A model generated the notes under the pieces. That model searched no databases. It saw only the letters and a list, made by a program, of their open reading frames with translations, and was not told the origin of the DNA. This document shows, piece after piece, positions 28,906 through 41,273 of a DNA stretch of 64,000 nucleotides (position 1 is the stretch's first letter; every line of letters starts with the position of its first letter). The stretch is from Gammaproteobacteria bacterium Milos-ODIII6. GTDB taxonomy: Bacteria > Pseudomonadota > Gammaproteobacteria > Chromatiales > Chromatiaceae. The stretch spans positions 62,020 through 126,019 of the forward strand of contig JAPTHR010000005.1 in assembly GCA_029228645.1 (NCBI GenBank). Reading direction: 5' to 3'. Position numbers and translations under genes: made by a program.

Positions 28906-29343
28906 ATGACGACGTTACGAGAGCTCAAGGCTCAGCAGGGGGAAATCCGCGAGATCAGCAAGGCGGTCCTGAACCTCATGACCCCCGAGCAGCAGTCGGT
29001 AGCCACGATAGCCAAGATTACCCACACGCTCTTATGCGATCTCTGTGACAAGGTTACGATTCACCTGGCCGAGGAGCATCAGGGTATCTTCCCGACGTTG
29101 CTGAGCCGAGGTGATCAGAAGGTCAAGAACATGGTCTGGGGCTTTATCAACAACGACAAACCGCTTCGTGACAGCTTCGGCAAATACAAGAAGCAGTGGT
29201 TGAAGGAATGCAATTACGACGTGACTCCCGCGTTCATCAAAGAAACGCGGCAGATACTCGAGATGCTGGAAGAGCGCCTCCACCTGGAGGATACCTCCAT
29301 GATTCCCCGTCTCGAGGAAGTCGGAGCGTTTGCCCAGGCGTGA
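28906..29343 (+). CDS. Hemerythrin-like domain protein
   Basis: A 145-residue all-helical protein resembling the hemerythrin HHE cation-binding family. Two half-motifs are visible: HLAEEHQGIFPTLL (about 53-66) and ERLHLEDTSMIPRL (about 123-136), which would place His53, Glu57 or His58, His126 and an acidic partner near a di-iron site, plus His40. Some usual histidines of classic hemerythrins cannot be placed, so metal binding is inferred. A strong AAGGAGG lies 7 bases before ATG. An intrinsic terminator follows, so it is probably monocistronic. Confidence 0.75.
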   Translation: MTTLRELKAQQGEIREISKAVLNLMTPEQQSVATIAKITHTLLCDLCDKVTIHLAEEHQGIFPTLLSRGDQKVKNMVWGFINNDKPLRDSFGKYKKQWLKECNYDVTPAFIKETRQILEMLEERLHLEDTSMIPRLEEVGAFAQA

Positions 29344-29385
29344 GGCCGGCTTCATACCCGGACATACCCTGATTCAGCAGGCTGG

Positions 29386-29418
29386 CGGCCCTCTCTCCGG
29401 AGCAGGGCCGTTTTTTTT
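29386..29418 (+). terminator. Rho-independent terminator after the hemerythrin-like gene
   Basis: CGGCCCT and AGGGCCG form a 7-bp GC-rich stem around an 11-base loop, followed directly by eight T. It lies 43 bp past the stop and separates this gene from carA. Confidence 0.9.
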
Positions 29419-29562
29419 GGTGCAAGCATGGCGTTCGTCCGCGTTTTCCCGTAATATTTTTGACCCAAGACCGGCATACCAGGCCGGGCCAAGAGATCCC
29501 GTTATTCAGACCTCCGAGGAGCAGCTTGCGCGGGTTCCTCCGGTTTTTGTGCGCGTGTGGAA

Positions 29563-30702
29563 ATGACCAGATCGGCAATTCTTGTTCTCGAAGACGGCAG
29601 CATCTTTCGCGGCCAGTCCATCGGCGGTGATGGCTTGGCCACGGGAGAGGTGGTATTCAATACCGCCATGACCGGTTATCAGGAGATCCTGACGGATCCC
29701 TCGTATGCGCGGCAGATCGTTACGCTGACTTATCCGCATATCGGGAATGTCGGGGTGAACGCCGAGGACGAGGAGTCGGGCCATGTGCATGCCGCCGGCC
29801 TGGTGATTCGCGATCTGCCCTTGATGATGAGTAATTTCCGTGCTGAAAAGCCGCTCCAGGACTACCTGGTGGAGCATGGGATCGTGGCGATCGCGGGCAT
29901 CGACACCCGCCGTTTGACCCGCATCCTGCGCGACAAGGGGGCGCAGAACGGTTGCATCATGGCCGGAGACAAGCTCTCGGACGCCACCGCCCTGGCCGCT
30001 GCCCAGGCCTTTCCCGGCCTCAAGGGCATGGATCTCGCGAAAGAGGTCACCACCGGCTTCCAGTACGGGTGGGCTCAGGGGAGCTGGACGCTGCAGGGGG
30101 GGCTGCCCGATGCGCCGCACCCCATTGAAGAGAAACTGCCTTTGCACGTGGTGGCGTACGACTTCGGGGTGAAGCGCAACATTCTGCGCATGCTGGTGGA
30201 TCGGGGGTGTCGGGTCACCGTGGTGCCAGCGATAACGCCGGCGCCAGAGGTGCTCGCGATGAATCCGGACGGCGTGTTCCTGTCGAATGGCCCGGGCGAT
30301 CCGGAGCCCTGCGACTACGCGATCGAGGCGATCCGTGAGGTCCTGGCGGCGGGTATACCGACTTTTGGAATCTGTCTCGGCCACCAATTGCTCGGCTTGG
30401 CCAGTGGGGCCCGCACCGTCAAGATGAAATTTGGCCACCACGGTGCCAATCACCCCGTGCAGGAGCTTGCCAGCGGGCGGGTGATGATCTCCAGCCAGAA
30501 CCACGGCTTCGCTGTGGACGGGGACAGTCTGCCGGACAATCTCGAAGCCACGCACAAGTCCCTGTTCGACGGGTCTTTGCAGGGTATCCATCGTTCCGAT
30601 TGCCCGGCATTCGGCTTTCAGGGGCACCCTGAGGCCAGCCCGGGTCCGCACGATGTGGCGCCGGTATTCGATCACTTTATCGAGTTAATGGAAAACAATT
30701 GA
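29563..30702 (+). CDS. carA: Carbamoyl-phosphate synthase small subunit (glutaminase)
   Basis: Hydrolyses glutamine and passes ammonia to CarB for carbamoyl phosphate, used for arginine and pyrimidines. The 379-residue protein begins [17 protein letters not shown] like other CarA proteins; GTG 29557 would add only two residues. The class I amidotransferase domain has the catalytic cysteine in [10 protein letters not shown] (near residue 270) and the His/Glu pair in [12 protein letters not shown]. It precedes carB with one repeat element between. No arginine or pyrimidine operator could be recognised by eye upstream. Confidence 0.97.
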   Translation: MTRSAILVLEDGSIFRGQSIGGDGLATGEVVFNTAMTGYQEILTDPSYARQIVTLTYPHIGNVGVNAEDEESGHVHAAGLVIRDLPLMMSNFRAEKPLQDYLVEHGIVAIAGIDTRRLTRILRDKGAQNGCIMAGDKLSDATALAAAQAFPGLKGMDLAKEVTTGFQYGWAQGSWTLQGGLPDAPHPIEEKLPLHVVAYDFGVKRNILRMLVDRGCRVTVVPAITPAPEVLAMNPDGVFLSNGPGDPEPCDYAIEAIREVLAAGIPTFGICLGHQLLGLASGARTVKMKFGHHGANHPVQELASGRVMISSQNHGFAVDGDSLPDNLEATHKSLFDGSLQGIHRSDCPAFGFQGHPEASPGPHDVAPVFDHFIELMENN

Positions 30703-30768
30703 CCGCAAAGGGCACCAAGTACGCAAACACATTGCGTTTCTCCTGGCGCTCTTTGCGTACCTCGCGGT
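30702..30768. repeat. Short inverted-repeat element between carA and carB
   Basis: ACCGCAAAGGGCACCAAGTA and onward (30702-30727) faces a reverse-complement arm (30741-30768, ending CTCGCGGT) over a small loop. Arms and outer ends match the repeats at leuC/leuD and leuB/asd, making this the most compact member. It fills almost the whole carA-carB gap. Confidence 0.65.
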
Positions 30769-30777
30769 TGATTCAAA

Positions 30778-33700
30778 ATGCCTAAACGTTCAGATATCCA
30801 GACTATCCTGATGATCGGAGCCGGCCCGATCGTGATCGGCCAGGCATGCGAGTTCGATTATTCGGGTGCGCAGGCTTGCAAGGCTCTGCGCGAGGAAGGT
30901 TTCCGCGTCGTGTTGGTGAACTCCAACCCCGCCACGATCATGACCGACCCCGAGATGGCTGATGCGATCTACATCGAGCCGATCAACTGGTCGACGGTGG
31001 AGAAAATCATCGAGAAGGAGCGCCCGGAGGCGCTCCTGCCCACCATGGGTGGCCAGACCGCGTTGAACTGCGCCCTCGACCTGGTGCGGGAGGGCGTTTT
31101 GGAGAAGTACGGCGTCGAGATGATCGGCGCCTCCAGGGAGGCGATCGACAAGGCCGAGGATCGGGATCTCTTCCGTCAGGCGATGCGCAAGATCGGCCTG
31201 GACATGCCACGCTCGGCGATCGCCCACTCCATGGAGGAGGCGCACCAGGTGCAGGCCTCGATCGGCTTCCCATCCATCATCCGGCCTTCCTTCACCATGG
31301 GCGGCTCCGGCGGTGGGATTGCCTACAACCGGGAGGAGTTCGAGGAGATCTGCGCGCGTGGGCTCGATCTGTCGCCAACCAACGAGCTGCTGATCGAAGA
31401 GTCGATTGTCGGCTGGAAAGAGTACGAGATGGAGGTCGTGCGCGACCGCGCCGACAACTGCATCATCATCTGCTCGATCGAGAACCTGGACCCGATGGGT
31501 GTGCACACCGGCGACTCGATCACCGTCGCGCCGGCGCAGACCCTGACCGACAAGGAATACCAGATCATGCGCGATGCCTCGCTGGCAGTGTTGCGCGAAA
31601 TCGGGGTGGACACCGGGGGTTCGAACGTCCAGTTCGCGATCAACCCCGAGAGCGGGCGCATGATCATCATCGAGATGAATCCGCGCGTATCGCGCTCCTC
31701 GGCGCTGGCGTCCAAGGCCACCGGCTTTCCCATCGCCAAGGTGGCGGCCAAGTTGGCGGTCGGATATACCCTGGACGAGTTGAGCAACGAGATAACCGGC
31801 GGCATCACGCCGGCTTCGTTCGAGCCTTCGATCGACTACGTGGTCACCAAGGTGCCGCGCTTCGCGTTCGAGAAATTTCCCCAGGCGGACGATCGCTTGA
31901 CCACCCAGATGAAGTCGGTGGGTGAGGTCATGGCGATTGGCCGCACCCAGCAGGAGTCTCTGCAGAAGGCCCTGCGCGGCCTGGAAACCGACAAATGCGG
32001 TCTCGATCCGATGGTCGATCCGCAGGCGGAGGGCGCGCGTGAGACGGTACAGCGCGAGATACACACCCCCCGCGCCGAGCGTCTCTGGTACCTCGCGGAT
32101 GCCTTCCGTGTGGGAATGAGCATGCAGGAGGTGCAAACCGCGACCGGCATCGATCCCTGGTTCCTGGTCCAGATCGAGGACCTGGTACGTGAAGAGGCGC
32201 TGGTGGCGGAGCAGGGGCTCTCAGCGCTGGATGCAGAACGGCTGTGGGCACTCAAGCGCAAGGGCTTTTCCGACATGCGCCTGGCGCAACTCGTCGGCGC
32301 GAACGAGGCCGATGTGCGTGCCAGGCGGCACGAACTGAACATCCGCCCGGTGTTCAAGCGCGTCGATACCTGCGCTGCGGAGTTCGCTTCCAGCACGGCT
32401 TACCTGTACTCCACCTACGAGGAGGAGTGCGAGGCCGAGCCGACCGACAACGACAAGATCATGGTGCTCGGAGGCGGGCCGAACCGCATCGGCCAGGGCA
32501 TTGAGTTCGATTACTGTTGCTGTCACGCGGCCTACGCGATGCGCGAAGACGGTTACGAGACCATCATGGTCAACTGTAACCCCGAGACGGTATCCACCGA
32601 CTATGACACCTCGGACCGGTTGTATTTCGAGCCGCTCACGCTCGAGGATGTGCTCGAGGTCATTCACCGGGAAAAGCCCAAGGGCATCATCGTGCAGTAT
32701 GGCGGACAGACACCGCTCAAACTGGCGCGGGACCTTGAAGCCGCGGGTGCCCCGATCATCGGCACCTCGCCGGATTCCATCGATGCGGCCGAGGATCGCG
32801 AGCGCTTCCAGCATTTGATCGTGCAGGAAGGCCTGTTGCAGCCGCCAAACCGTACCGCGACCGAGGACGAGCAGGCCGTCAGGCTCGCGCAGGAAATTGG
32901 CTACCCGCTGGTGGTACGCCCCTCCTACGTGCTCGGTGGTCGGGCCATGGAGATCGTTTACAGCGAGGAAGACCTGCGGCGTTACATGCGCGAGGCGGTG
33001 TCGGTATCCAATGATTCACCGGTATTGCTCGACCGGTTCCTCGATGATGCGATCGAGGTGGACGTGGATGCCATCAGCGATGGTGAGGATGTTCTGATCG
33101 GCGGGATCATGGAACACATCGAGCAGGCAGGCGTGCACTCCGGCGATTCGGCCTGCTCGCTGCCGCCCTATACGCTCAGCCGACAGGTTCAGGATCGCAT
33201 GCGCGACCAGATGCGCGCCATGGCGCGTGCGCTCAAAGTGGTCGGCCTGATGAATGCCCAGTTCGCGATCAAGGATGACGATATCTACATCCTCGAGGTC
33301 AACCCGCGCGCGTCGCGCACTGTGCCTTTCGTATCCAAGGCCACCGGCGTGCCGCTGGCCAAGATTGCCGCGCGCTGCATGGCCGGGACGAAACTTGCCG
33401 AGCTCGGGGTCACCGGCGAGGTGATTCCGCATAACTTTTTCGTCAAGGAAGCTATCTTCCCGTTCATCAAGTTCCCTGGTGTGGATACCCTGCTGAGCCC
33501 CGAAATGAAATCCACCGGTGAGGTGATGGGCGTCGGCAAGACCTTCGGCGAGGCCTTTGGCAAGGCGTTGGCCGGCAGCGGGGTGACCCTGCCGCGCGCT
33601 GGCAAGGCGCTGCTGTCGGTGCGCGATGCGGACAAGCGGCGTGTCGTGCGAGTGGCTGCCGACCTGGCGGCACTCGGCTTCGGCTTGTATGCAACCGGGG

Positions 33701-33993
33701 GAACCTGTGACGCCGTCAAGGCCTCCGGTATCGCGTGTGAACGGGTGAACAAGGTCACCGAAGGGCGGCCACACATCGTGGACATGATCAAGAACGGCGA
33801 TTTCAACCTGATTATCAACACCACGGAGGGTAAGCAGGCCATCATCGATTCCGCATCCATCCGCAGCTCGGCCCTGCAACACAAGGTCAGCTACACGACC
33901 ACGATCGCCGGTGCGGAGGCGACCGTGTTGGCTCTGAGGCAGATGGATGATCTCGAGGTGCGCAGCCTGCAGGAACTGCACGCCAAGGTTTGA
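30778..33993 (+). CDS. carB: Carbamoyl-phosphate synthase large subunit
   Basis: Makes carbamoyl phosphate from bicarbonate, ammonia and two ATP. The 1071-residue protein has the two homologous ATP-grasp halves (first begins [20 protein letters not shown], second around residue 555 with [18 protein letters not shown]). It ends with an MGS-like allosteric domain from about residue 935 ([20 protein letters not shown]). Its length equals the E. coli enzyme. It follows carA and is followed 27 bp later by greA. Confidence 0.97.
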   Translation: MPKRSDIQTILMIGAGPIVIGQACEFDYSGAQACKALREEGFRVVLVNSNPATIMTDPEMADAIYIEPINWSTVEKIIEKERPEALLPTMGGQTALNCALDLVREGVLEKYGVEMIGASREAIDKAEDRDLFRQAMRKIGLDMPRSAIAHSMEEAHQVQASIGFPSIIRPSFTMGGSGGGIAYNREEFEEICARGLDLSPTNELLIEESIVGWKEYEMEVVRDRADNCIIICSIENLDPMGVHTGDSITVAPAQTLTDKEYQIMRDASLAVLREIGVDTGGSNVQFAINPESGRMIIIEMNPRVSRSSALASKATGFPIAKVAAKLAVGYTLDELSNEITGGITPASFEPSIDYVVTKVPRFAFEKFPQADDRLTTQMKSVGEVMAIGRTQQESLQKALRGLETDKCGLDPMVDPQAEGARETVQREIHTPRAERLWYLADAFRVGMSMQEVQTATGIDPWFLVQIEDLVREEALVAEQGLSALDAERLWALKRKGFSDMRLAQLVGANEADVRARRHELNIRPVFKRVDTCAAEFASSTAYLYSTYEEECEAEPTDNDKIMVLGGGPNRIGQGIEFDYCCCHAAYAMREDGYETIMVNCNPETVSTDYDTSDRLYFEPLTLEDVLEVIHREKPKGIIVQYGGQTPLKLARDLEAAGAPIIGTSPDSIDAAEDRERFQHLIVQEGLLQPPNRTATEDEQAVRLAQEIGYPLVVRPSYVLGGRAMEIVYSEEDLRRYMREAVSVSNDSPVLLDRFLDDAIEVDVDAISDGEDVLIGGIMEHIEQAGVHSGDSACSLPPYTLSRQVQDRMRDQMRAMARALKVVGLMNAQFAIKDDDIYILEVNPRASRTVPFVSKATGVPLAKIAARCMAGTKLAELGVTGEVIPHNFFVKEAIFPFIKFPGVDTLLSPEMKSTGEVMGVGKTFGEAFGKALAGSGVTLPRAGKALLSVRDADKRRVVRVAADLAALGFGLYATGGTCDAVKASGIACERVNKVTEGRPHIVDMIKNGDFNLIINTTEGKQAIIDSASIRSSALQHKVSYTTTIAGAEATVLALRQMDDLEVRSLQELHAKV

Positions 33994-34020
33994 CGACTAC
34001 CCGTATCGAGGAAAGCAGAC

Positions 34021-34497
34021 ATGGATAAGCATCCGATGACATTGCACGGTGCGGAGCGACTGCGCGCCGAGCTGAGCGAACTGAAGACGGTCAAGCGACC
34101 GGCGGTGGTGGCCGCGATTGCCGAGGCGAGAGCCCACGGGGATCTCAAGGAGAATGCGGAATATCACGCCGCGCGCGAGCAGCAGGGGTTCATCGAGGGC
34201 CGCATCAAGGACATCGAATCCAAGCTGTCGCATGCGCAGATCATCGATGTTTCATCGCTGGATGCCGGTGGCAAGGTGGTCTTTGGGTCCACCGTGGTCC
34301 TGCTCGATCTGAATGCCGACCAGGAAAAGACCTACCAGATCGTCGGCATCGACGAGGCGGATCTCAAGCACAACAAGATCTCGGTGACGTCACCGATTGC
34401 CCGCAGCCTGATTGGCAAAATGGAGGGCGACGAGGTCACCCTGCAGGCCCCGGGGGGAACGCACGAATTCGAGGTGCTCGAAGTCCGCTACGAGTAA
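34021..34497 (+). CDS. greA: Transcription elongation factor GreA
   Basis: Rescues backtracked RNA polymerase by stimulating transcript cleavage through the secondary channel. The 158-residue protein has the N-terminal coiled coil (about 1-75: [37 protein letters not shown], carrying the acidic tip residues) and the C-terminal FKBP-like domain with [20 protein letters not shown]. The carB-greA-yhbY context is conserved. The last codons (RYE, TAA) lie inside the first unit of the tandem repeat that follows. Confidence 0.97.
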   Translation: MDKHPMTLHGAERLRAELSELKTVKRPAVVAAIAEARAHGDLKENAEYHAAREQQGFIEGRIKDIESKLSHAQIIDVSSLDAGGKVVFGSTVVLLDLNADQEKTYQIVGIDEADLKHNKISVTSPIARSLIGKMEGDEVTLQAPGGTHEFEVLEVRYE

Positions 34498-35066
34498 GAA
34501 GGGAACCGCTAAGGACGCCAAGGCCGCGAAGGGTCGCCTTGCTCAAGGAAACTTTATTTCCCTGGCATGAAACTGAGTCCGATCAGAAAGCCGAAACCTG
34601 CGAGAAGGCAGTGTGCCCTCGGATCGAAGACTTGGCGTACTTCGCGTCCTTTGCGGTTCAGGTGGAGGGAAGCGCGACCTTACGAGTAAGAAGGGAACCG
34701 CAAAGGACGCCAAGGTCGCGAAGGGTCGCCTTACTCAAGGGAACTTTATTTCCCTGGCATGAAACTGAGTCCGATCAGAAAGCCGAAACCTGCGAGAAGG
34801 CAGCGTGCCCCTTGGATCGAAGACTTTGCGTACTTCGCGTCCTTTGCGGTTCAGGTGGAGGGAGGCGCGACCTTACGAGTAAGAAGGGAACCGCAAAGGA
34901 CGCCAAGGTCGCGAAGGGTCGCCTTGCTCAAGGGAACTTTATTTCCCTGGCATGAAACTGAGTCCGATCAGAAAGCCGAAACCTGCGAGAAGGCAGCGTG
35001 CCCCTTGGATCGAAGACTTTGCGTACTTCGCGTTCTTTGCGGTTCAGGTGGAGGGAAGCGCGACTT
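34492..35066. repeat. Three tandem copies of a ~192-bp greA-yhbY intergenic unit
   Basis: Units start at 34492, 34684 and 34877, each near-identical (spacing 192 and 193 bp). Every unit runs from GAGTAAGAAGGGAACCGC, which includes the last greA codon and stop, to GGTGGAGGGAAGCGCGAC, which in the last unit encodes the C-terminal end of the convergent yhbY. Within each, arms AACCGCAAAGGACGCCAAGG and CTTCGCGTCCTTTGCGGTTC are inverted, the family seen at the other loci. Open frames across the units are not convincing genes. The 546-bp gap holds nothing else. Confidence 0.9.
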
Positions 35067-35340
35067 TGGGCTTTTTCTCGTTGCGCCTGAACAAAACGGC
35101 CATCTGGCCGATGTGTTGCACGAGTTCCGCTCCGGTGGCGGCGGTGATGCGCTCTATCAGCTCGATGCGATCAGCCTTTTCCGTGGCAATTTTCACCTTG
35201 ATCAGCTCGTGCGCGTCGAGTGCGCCGGAGAGTTCCTCCAGAACCGAATCGCGCAACCCGTGCTGACCGACCCAGACTACCGGTTTGAGATGGTGGGCCA
35301 GGCTCTTGAGGTGGCGAATCTGTTTGGCGGAGAGCGACAT
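35044..35340 (-). CDS. yhbY: CRM-domain RNA-binding protein YhbY
   Basis: A 98-residue protein of the YhbY/CRM family, which binds pre-50S ribosomal particles. It starts MSLSAKQIRHLKSLAHHLKP and has the CRM GxxG-like loop in VWVGQHGLRDSVL and the IKVKIATEKADR strand. It is convergent with greA and divergent from rlmE, the standard layout. Its last codons (KVALPST, stop) fall inside the third unit of the tandem repeat. A very long frame that continues upstream antisense to ftsH is not part of it. Confidence 0.93.
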   Translation of the reverse strand: MSLSAKQIRHLKSLAHHLKPVVWVGQHGLRDSVLEELSGALDAHELIKVKIATEKADRIELIERITAATGAELVQHIGQMAVLFRRNEKKPKVALPST

Positions 35341-35445
35341 GGTCTGTGTTCCAGGAAAAGGCGGGTAATATAGCAGCTTGTTTACGGCGCGGTGCGCTGA
35401 CCGTGCCGCTGCTCCTGGGCCGCGGCCACAATTCCGGTGGGATCC

Positions 35446-36066
35446 ATGGGTAAATCCAAGAGTAGCCATCGCTGGATGCAGCGACATGTCAACGACGAGT
35501 ACGTCAAGCGTTCCCAGAAAGAGGGCTATCGCTCGAGAGCCGCTTACAAACTGTTGGAGTTGCAGGAGCGGGACCGTTTCCTGAAGCCCGGCCAGGTGGT
35601 TGTGGACCTGGGGGCGGCGCCGGGTGGCTGGTCGCAGGTCGCTGCCGGTCTGGTCGGCCCGCAGGGAATGGTGATAGCGCTCGATCTGCTGGACATGGAT
35701 CCGATACCGGGCGTGCAGTTCATCCAGGGTGATTTTCACGATCTCGACGTTCTGCAGCGTCTGCAAGATGTTCTGGACGGGCGACCCGTTGACCTTGTGC
35801 TTTCCGATATGGCCCCCAATATCAGCGGTATCTCGGTAGTGGATCAGCCGCGCGCCATGTATCTGTGCGAACTGGCGCTCGATTTTTGCCGGGAATCCCT
35901 GCGCGAGGGTGGGGGCTTCGTCGCCAAGGTATTCCAGGGTGAGGGTTTCGATGCCTTCTACCAGGAGACGAGAGCGAGCTTTGGCCGCGTAGTGACGCGC
36001 AAGCCCAAGGCCTCCCGCCCTAAAAGTCGTGAGGTTTATTTGGTGGCAGGGAATTATCATTCGTAG
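35446..36066 (+). CDS. rlmE: 23S rRNA (uridine(2552)-2'-O)-methyltransferase RlmE (FtsJ/RrmJ)
   Basis: Methylates U2552 in the A loop of 23S rRNA, late in 50S assembly. The 206-residue protein has SAM motif [16 protein letters not shown] and the K-D-K-E tetrad regions [31 protein letters not shown] and REVYLVA. The start [14 protein letters not shown] is chosen over a GTG three codons earlier. It lies between divergent yhbY and ftsH, as in E. coli. Confidence 0.96.
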   Translation: MGKSKSSHRWMQRHVNDEYVKRSQKEGYRSRAAYKLLELQERDRFLKPGQVVVDLGAAPGGWSQVAAGLVGPQGMVIALDLLDMDPIPGVQFIQGDFHDLDVLQRLQDVLDGRPVDLVLSDMAPNISGISVVDQPRAMYLCELALDFCRESLREGGGFVAKVFQGEGFDAFYQETRASFGRVVTRKPKASRPKSREVYLVAGNYHS

Positions 36067-36171
36067 TACGTTTCCAAGGGTTAGCCGCCCGAGTCGGGTC
36101 GGATGCTGCTGGGGCGGTGGGATTCCCGTGCCGGCGTAGTCACCTCCAGGAACAGTGAGAGGATCGGGATA

Positions 36172-38106
<1,935 letters not shown>

Positions 38107-38134
38107 TCCGGACAGTTTCCCGCCAAAGGCTGCG

Positions 38135-38166
38135 GCCGGGCCGGGTTCTCCCGGCCCGGCTTTTTT
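38135..38166 (+). terminator. Rho-independent terminator after ftsH
   Basis: GCCGGGCCGGG-TTCT-CCCGGCCCGGC is a perfect 11-bp GC stem with a 4-base loop followed by six T, 29 bp past the ftsH stop. The folP start lies just 12 bp downstream, so folP must be partly read through or has its promoter inside this region. Confidence 0.93.
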
Positions 38167-38178
38167 GTGGTGCAGAAT

Positions 38179-38997
38179 ATGTCGCATGATCCAACGCGTC
38201 CCCAGGTCATGGGGATACTCAATGTCACGCCGGACTCTTTCTCCGATGGCGGTCGTTTCAACCGTCTGAACGATGCGATCAGGCGGGCGGAGCAGCTGAT
38301 CGGGGAGGGCGCCGATATCCTGGATGTCGGTGGCGAATCGACCCGCCCGGGGGCTGAGCCGGTCAGCGAGGCGGTCGAGCTGGATCGCACCGTTCCGGTG
38401 ATCGAGGCGATCCGCTCGCGCTTCGATACACCGGTGTCCATCGACACCAGTAAGCCCGCAGTCATGGCCGCTGCCGTTGCGGCCGGGGCCGGTATGATCA
38501 ACGATGTGAACGCCCTGCGGGCCGCCGGGGCGCTCGAGACAGCCGCACGACTCGATGTGAGGGTGTGTCTCATGCATATGCAGGGTCTGCCACGCAGCAT
38601 GCAGCATGATCCGCGCTATGGGAATGTCGTGGCCGAGGTGCGGGATTTCCTGCTCGAGCGCGCCGAGTGCTGCGCCGCGGCGGGTATCAAGCGGGAAAAC
38701 ATCCTGCTCGATCCCGGCTTCGGCTTTGGCAAATCCCTGACGCACAATCTTTTGCTGCTAAAGCATCTCGATGTACTCGTCGATACAGCTTATCCGGTGG
38801 TCGTGGGTATTTCGCGCAAGTCCATGATCGGCAGGATCACCGGTCGTGAGACCGACGGGCGACTCGCCGGTAGCCTGGCGGCCGCGCTGCTCGCGCTGGA
38901 GGCCGGCACGGCCGTGTTGCGGGTCCACGACGTGGCTGAGACCGTCGATGTGGTCAAAGTGTGGCAGGCGGTGAATTCAATCGATACCTCGAATTAG
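38179..38997 (+). CDS. folP: Dihydropteroate synthase
   Basis: Joins 4-aminobenzoate and a pterin pyrophosphate to give dihydropteroate in folate synthesis; the sulfonamide target. The 272-residue TIM barrel has MGILNVTPDSFSDGGRF, LDVGGESTRPGAEPV, VSIDTSKPAVM and LLDPGFGFGKS. The start MSHDPTRPQVMG is preferred; GTG 38167 would begin at the terminator's T-tract. It precedes glmM by 15 bp, as in most gammaproteobacteria. Confidence 0.96.
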   Translation: MSHDPTRPQVMGILNVTPDSFSDGGRFNRLNDAIRRAEQLIGEGADILDVGGESTRPGAEPVSEAVELDRTVPVIEAIRSRFDTPVSIDTSKPAVMAAAVAAGAGMINDVNALRAAGALETAARLDVRVCLMHMQGLPRSMQHDPRYGNVVAEVRDFLLERAECCAAAGIKRENILLDPGFGFGKSLTHNLLLLKHLDVLVDTAYPVVVGISRKSMIGRITGRETDGRLAGSLAAALLALEAGTAVLRVHDVAETVDVVKVWQAVNSIDTSN

Positions 38998-39012
38998 CGG
39001 AGAACAGAACGC

Positions 39013-40356
39013 ATGACAAGGAAATACTTCGGTACAGACGGTATACGGGGCACCGTGGGCCGCTGGCCGATCACGCCGGAATTCGTCCTCAAGCTGGGAT
39101 GGGCGGCTGGCAAGGTCATCGGTGGGGGGCAGGGCGGCAAGGTCCTGATCGGCAAAGACACGCGTATCTCCGGCTACATGTTCGAATCGGCGCTCGAGGC
39201 GGGCCTGAGTGCCGCGGGAGTGGATACCCGCATGCTCGGCCCGATGCCGACGCCGGGTATCGCCTATCTGACCCGTACCCTGCACGCCGATGCCGGCATC
39301 GTCATCAGCGCTTCGCACAACCCGCACAGGGACAATGGGATCAAGTTTTTTTCCTCGGATGGGTACAAGCTGCCGGATGAGATCGAGGCAGACATCGAGA
39401 AGATGATCGACCAGCCCATGGACTCGGTGACCTCCGAGCGTCTCGGGAAAGTGCGGCGTCTGGACGATGCGCGCGGACGCTACATCGAGTTTTGCAAGTC
39501 CACCATCCCGGCGCGCATGGATTTTTCGGGGGTTAAAGTGGTGGTGGATTGCGCCCACGGCGCGGCTTATCACATTGCGCCAAATGTGTTCGAGGAGATC
39601 GGGGCGGAGGTTTTCACGATCGGGACAGAGCCGAACGGCTTGAATATCAATGACGGGGTTGGTGCCACCGCGCCGGAGGCGCTGCAACAGGCGGTCCTGG
39701 AACATGGCGCGGACTTTGGGGTGGCCCTGGATGGTGATGGCGACCGCCTGATACTGGTCGACGCGGAAGGTCAGATCCGTGACGGCGACGATATCCTGTA
39801 CGTCCTGACCAGTTCCCGGATACGTACCGGCGAGATGGTGGGAGACCTGGTCGGAACCCTGATGTCCAATCTCGGGCTGGAGGTGGCGCTGCGCGCACAG
39901 GGCGTTGGTCTCACCCGCGCCAAAGTCGGCGATCGCTACATCCTGGAGGAACTCCGCGCCAGGAAATGGCTCCTTGGTGGAGAGCCTTCCGGCCATATCA
40001 TCTGCCACGATCGAACGACCACCGGCGACGGCATCGTGTCCGCGCTCCAGGTGCTCGCGGAGATGCATGCCACCGGCAAGAGCCTGTCGGAGCTGTGTCG
40101 CGGGGTGAGCAAGTTCCCGCAGACACTGATCAATGTCGCGCTCGGGGACAATCTGGCGAGCGAGATCATGCAAGCCAGTCCAGTTCAGGCGGAGGTCGCG
40201 CGGGTCGAGAACGAGATGGGGGATGAGGGGCGGGTGCTGCTGCGGCCATCGGGAACCGAGCCCCTGATCCGGGTCATGGTCGAGGGGCGGGATGGCGATC
40301 TGGTGCTGGCCAAGGCACAACAGATCGCGGACGTGGTGCGCTCTGCCTGCCAATGA
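39013..40356 (+). CDS. glmM: Phosphoglucosamine mutase
   Basis: Converts glucosamine 6-phosphate to glucosamine 1-phosphate for UDP-GlcNAc and the envelope. The 447-residue protein opens [20 protein letters not shown]; the phosphorylated serine is Ser101 in [13 protein letters not shown]. The metal site [11 protein letters not shown] and the C-terminal phosphate-binding [15 protein letters not shown] are intact. It forms the folP-glmM pair. Confidence 0.97.
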   Translation: MTRKYFGTDGIRGTVGRWPITPEFVLKLGWAAGKVIGGGQGGKVLIGKDTRISGYMFESALEAGLSAAGVDTRMLGPMPTPGIAYLTRTLHADAGIVISASHNPHRDNGIKFFSSDGYKLPDEIEADIEKMIDQPMDSVTSERLGKVRRLDDARGRYIEFCKSTIPARMDFSGVKVVVDCAHGAAYHIAPNVFEEIGAEVFTIGTEPNGLNINDGVGATAPEALQQAVLEHGADFGVALDGDGDRLILVDAEGQIRDGDDILYVLTSSRIRTGEMVGDLVGTLMSNLGLEVALRAQGVGLTRAKVGDRYILEELRARKWLLGGEPSGHIICHDRTTTGDGIVSALQVLAEMHATGKSLSELCRGVSKFPQTLINVALGDNLASEIMQASPVQAEVARVENEMGDEGRVLLRPSGTEPLIRVMVEGRDGDLVLAKAQQIADVVRSACQ

Positions 40357-40420
40357 CTCGCGCACAGGCGCGTTGGTTCACCCCGTCTGGCAGTTTGCGT
40401 CGGAACGCGATGCAAGCGCA

Positions 40421-40449
40421 TTGATTTGCGCTGCAACTGCCGTTAAAGT
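40421..40449 (+). promoter_or_regulatory. Candidate sigma70-type promoter for tpiA
   Basis: TTGATT (40421-40426) and TAAAGT (40444-40449) are separated by exactly 17 bp, about 45 bp before the tpiA start in the 137-bp glmM-tpiA gap. Four of six bases match consensus in each box. By eye only. Confidence 0.45.
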
Positions 40450-40493
40450 ACGCCGCCTGAATTAATACGCCCGCAACCCCGAGAGGAAGTACT

Positions 40494-41249
40494 ATGCGTC
40501 AGCCATTGGTCGCCGGCAATTGGAAAATGAACGGTACCCGCAGCAGCATCCAGGAACTGTTGGATGGCGTGAAGGGTGGCATGGGGGAAGTGACCACGGC
40601 CGAGGTGGCGGTCTGCTGCCCACACATCTTCCTGGCTGACGTACAACAGCAGTTGCAGGGGTCCGCTGTCGCGTGGGGCGGCCAGGATATCTCGGTACAC
40701 GAGTCCGGGGCCTACACGGGTGAGACCGCCGGTGGCATGCTCGCCGAGTTCGGGTGCAAGTACGTGATCATCGGCCACTCCGAGCGGCGCAGCTACCATG
40801 GCGAGAACGACCAGACGGTCGCGGAGAAGTTCGCTGCGGCGCGCAAGGCCGGGCTGGTGCCGATCCTCTGTGTGGGTGAGACCCTGGAGGAGCGTGAAGG
40901 CGGCATCACCGAGGAGGTGGTCGGGCGTCAACTCGACGCGGTCGTGTCCCACTGCGGGATCGATACGCTGGCTGAGGGTGTGGTTGCCTACGAACCCGTT
41001 TGGGCCATCGGCACCGGCAAGACGGCGACGCCCGAGCAGGCTCAGGACGTACACGCTTTTATCCGCGCCCGCATTGCCGCTGCCAACTCCGCTGTCGGAG
41101 AGGGCATGCAGATTCTCTACGGCGGCAGCATGAACGCGGGCAATGCCGCTGAGCTGCTCGCGCAGGCAGACATCGATGGCGGCCTGATCGGCGGTGCATC
41201 GCTGAAAGCCGCTGATTTTCTAACCATAGCTAAGGCGGCGAACGCCTGA
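40494..41249 (+). CDS. tpiA: Triosephosphate isomerase
   Basis: Interconverts dihydroxyacetone phosphate and glyceraldehyde 3-phosphate in glycolysis and gluconeogenesis. The 251-residue TIM barrel has Lys11 in AGNWKMNG, the catalytic histidine in IIGHSERRSY and glutamate in AYEPVWAIGTGKTATPEQ, and the phosphate loop YGGSMNAGNA. A GAGAGGAAG lies just before the ATG. It is followed by secG and tRNA-Leu. Confidence 0.97.
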   Translation: MRQPLVAGNWKMNGTRSSIQELLDGVKGGMGEVTTAEVAVCCPHIFLADVQQQLQGSAVAWGGQDISVHESGAYTGETAGGMLAEFGCKYVIIGHSERRSYHGENDQTVAEKFAAARKAGLVPILCVGETLEEREGGITEEVVGRQLDAVVSHCGIDTLAEGVVAYEPVWAIGTGKTATPEQAQDVHAFIRARIAAANSAVGEGMQILYGGSMNAGNAAELLAQADIDGGLIGGASLKAADFLTIAKAANA

Positions 41250-41273
41250 AAAGGGCCGGTCCGGGGTATCTGA

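Noticed and set aside
34492-35066. Possible CRISPR array at the tandem repeats
   Set aside because: Units are about 192 bp, nearly identical throughout with no unique spacers, and no cas genes are near.
34539-35373. Open frames running through the tandem repeats downstream of greA
   Set aside because: They are repeated peptide segments produced by the tandem units (KDAK/RRV-like) with no ribosome sites; the DNA repeat explains them.
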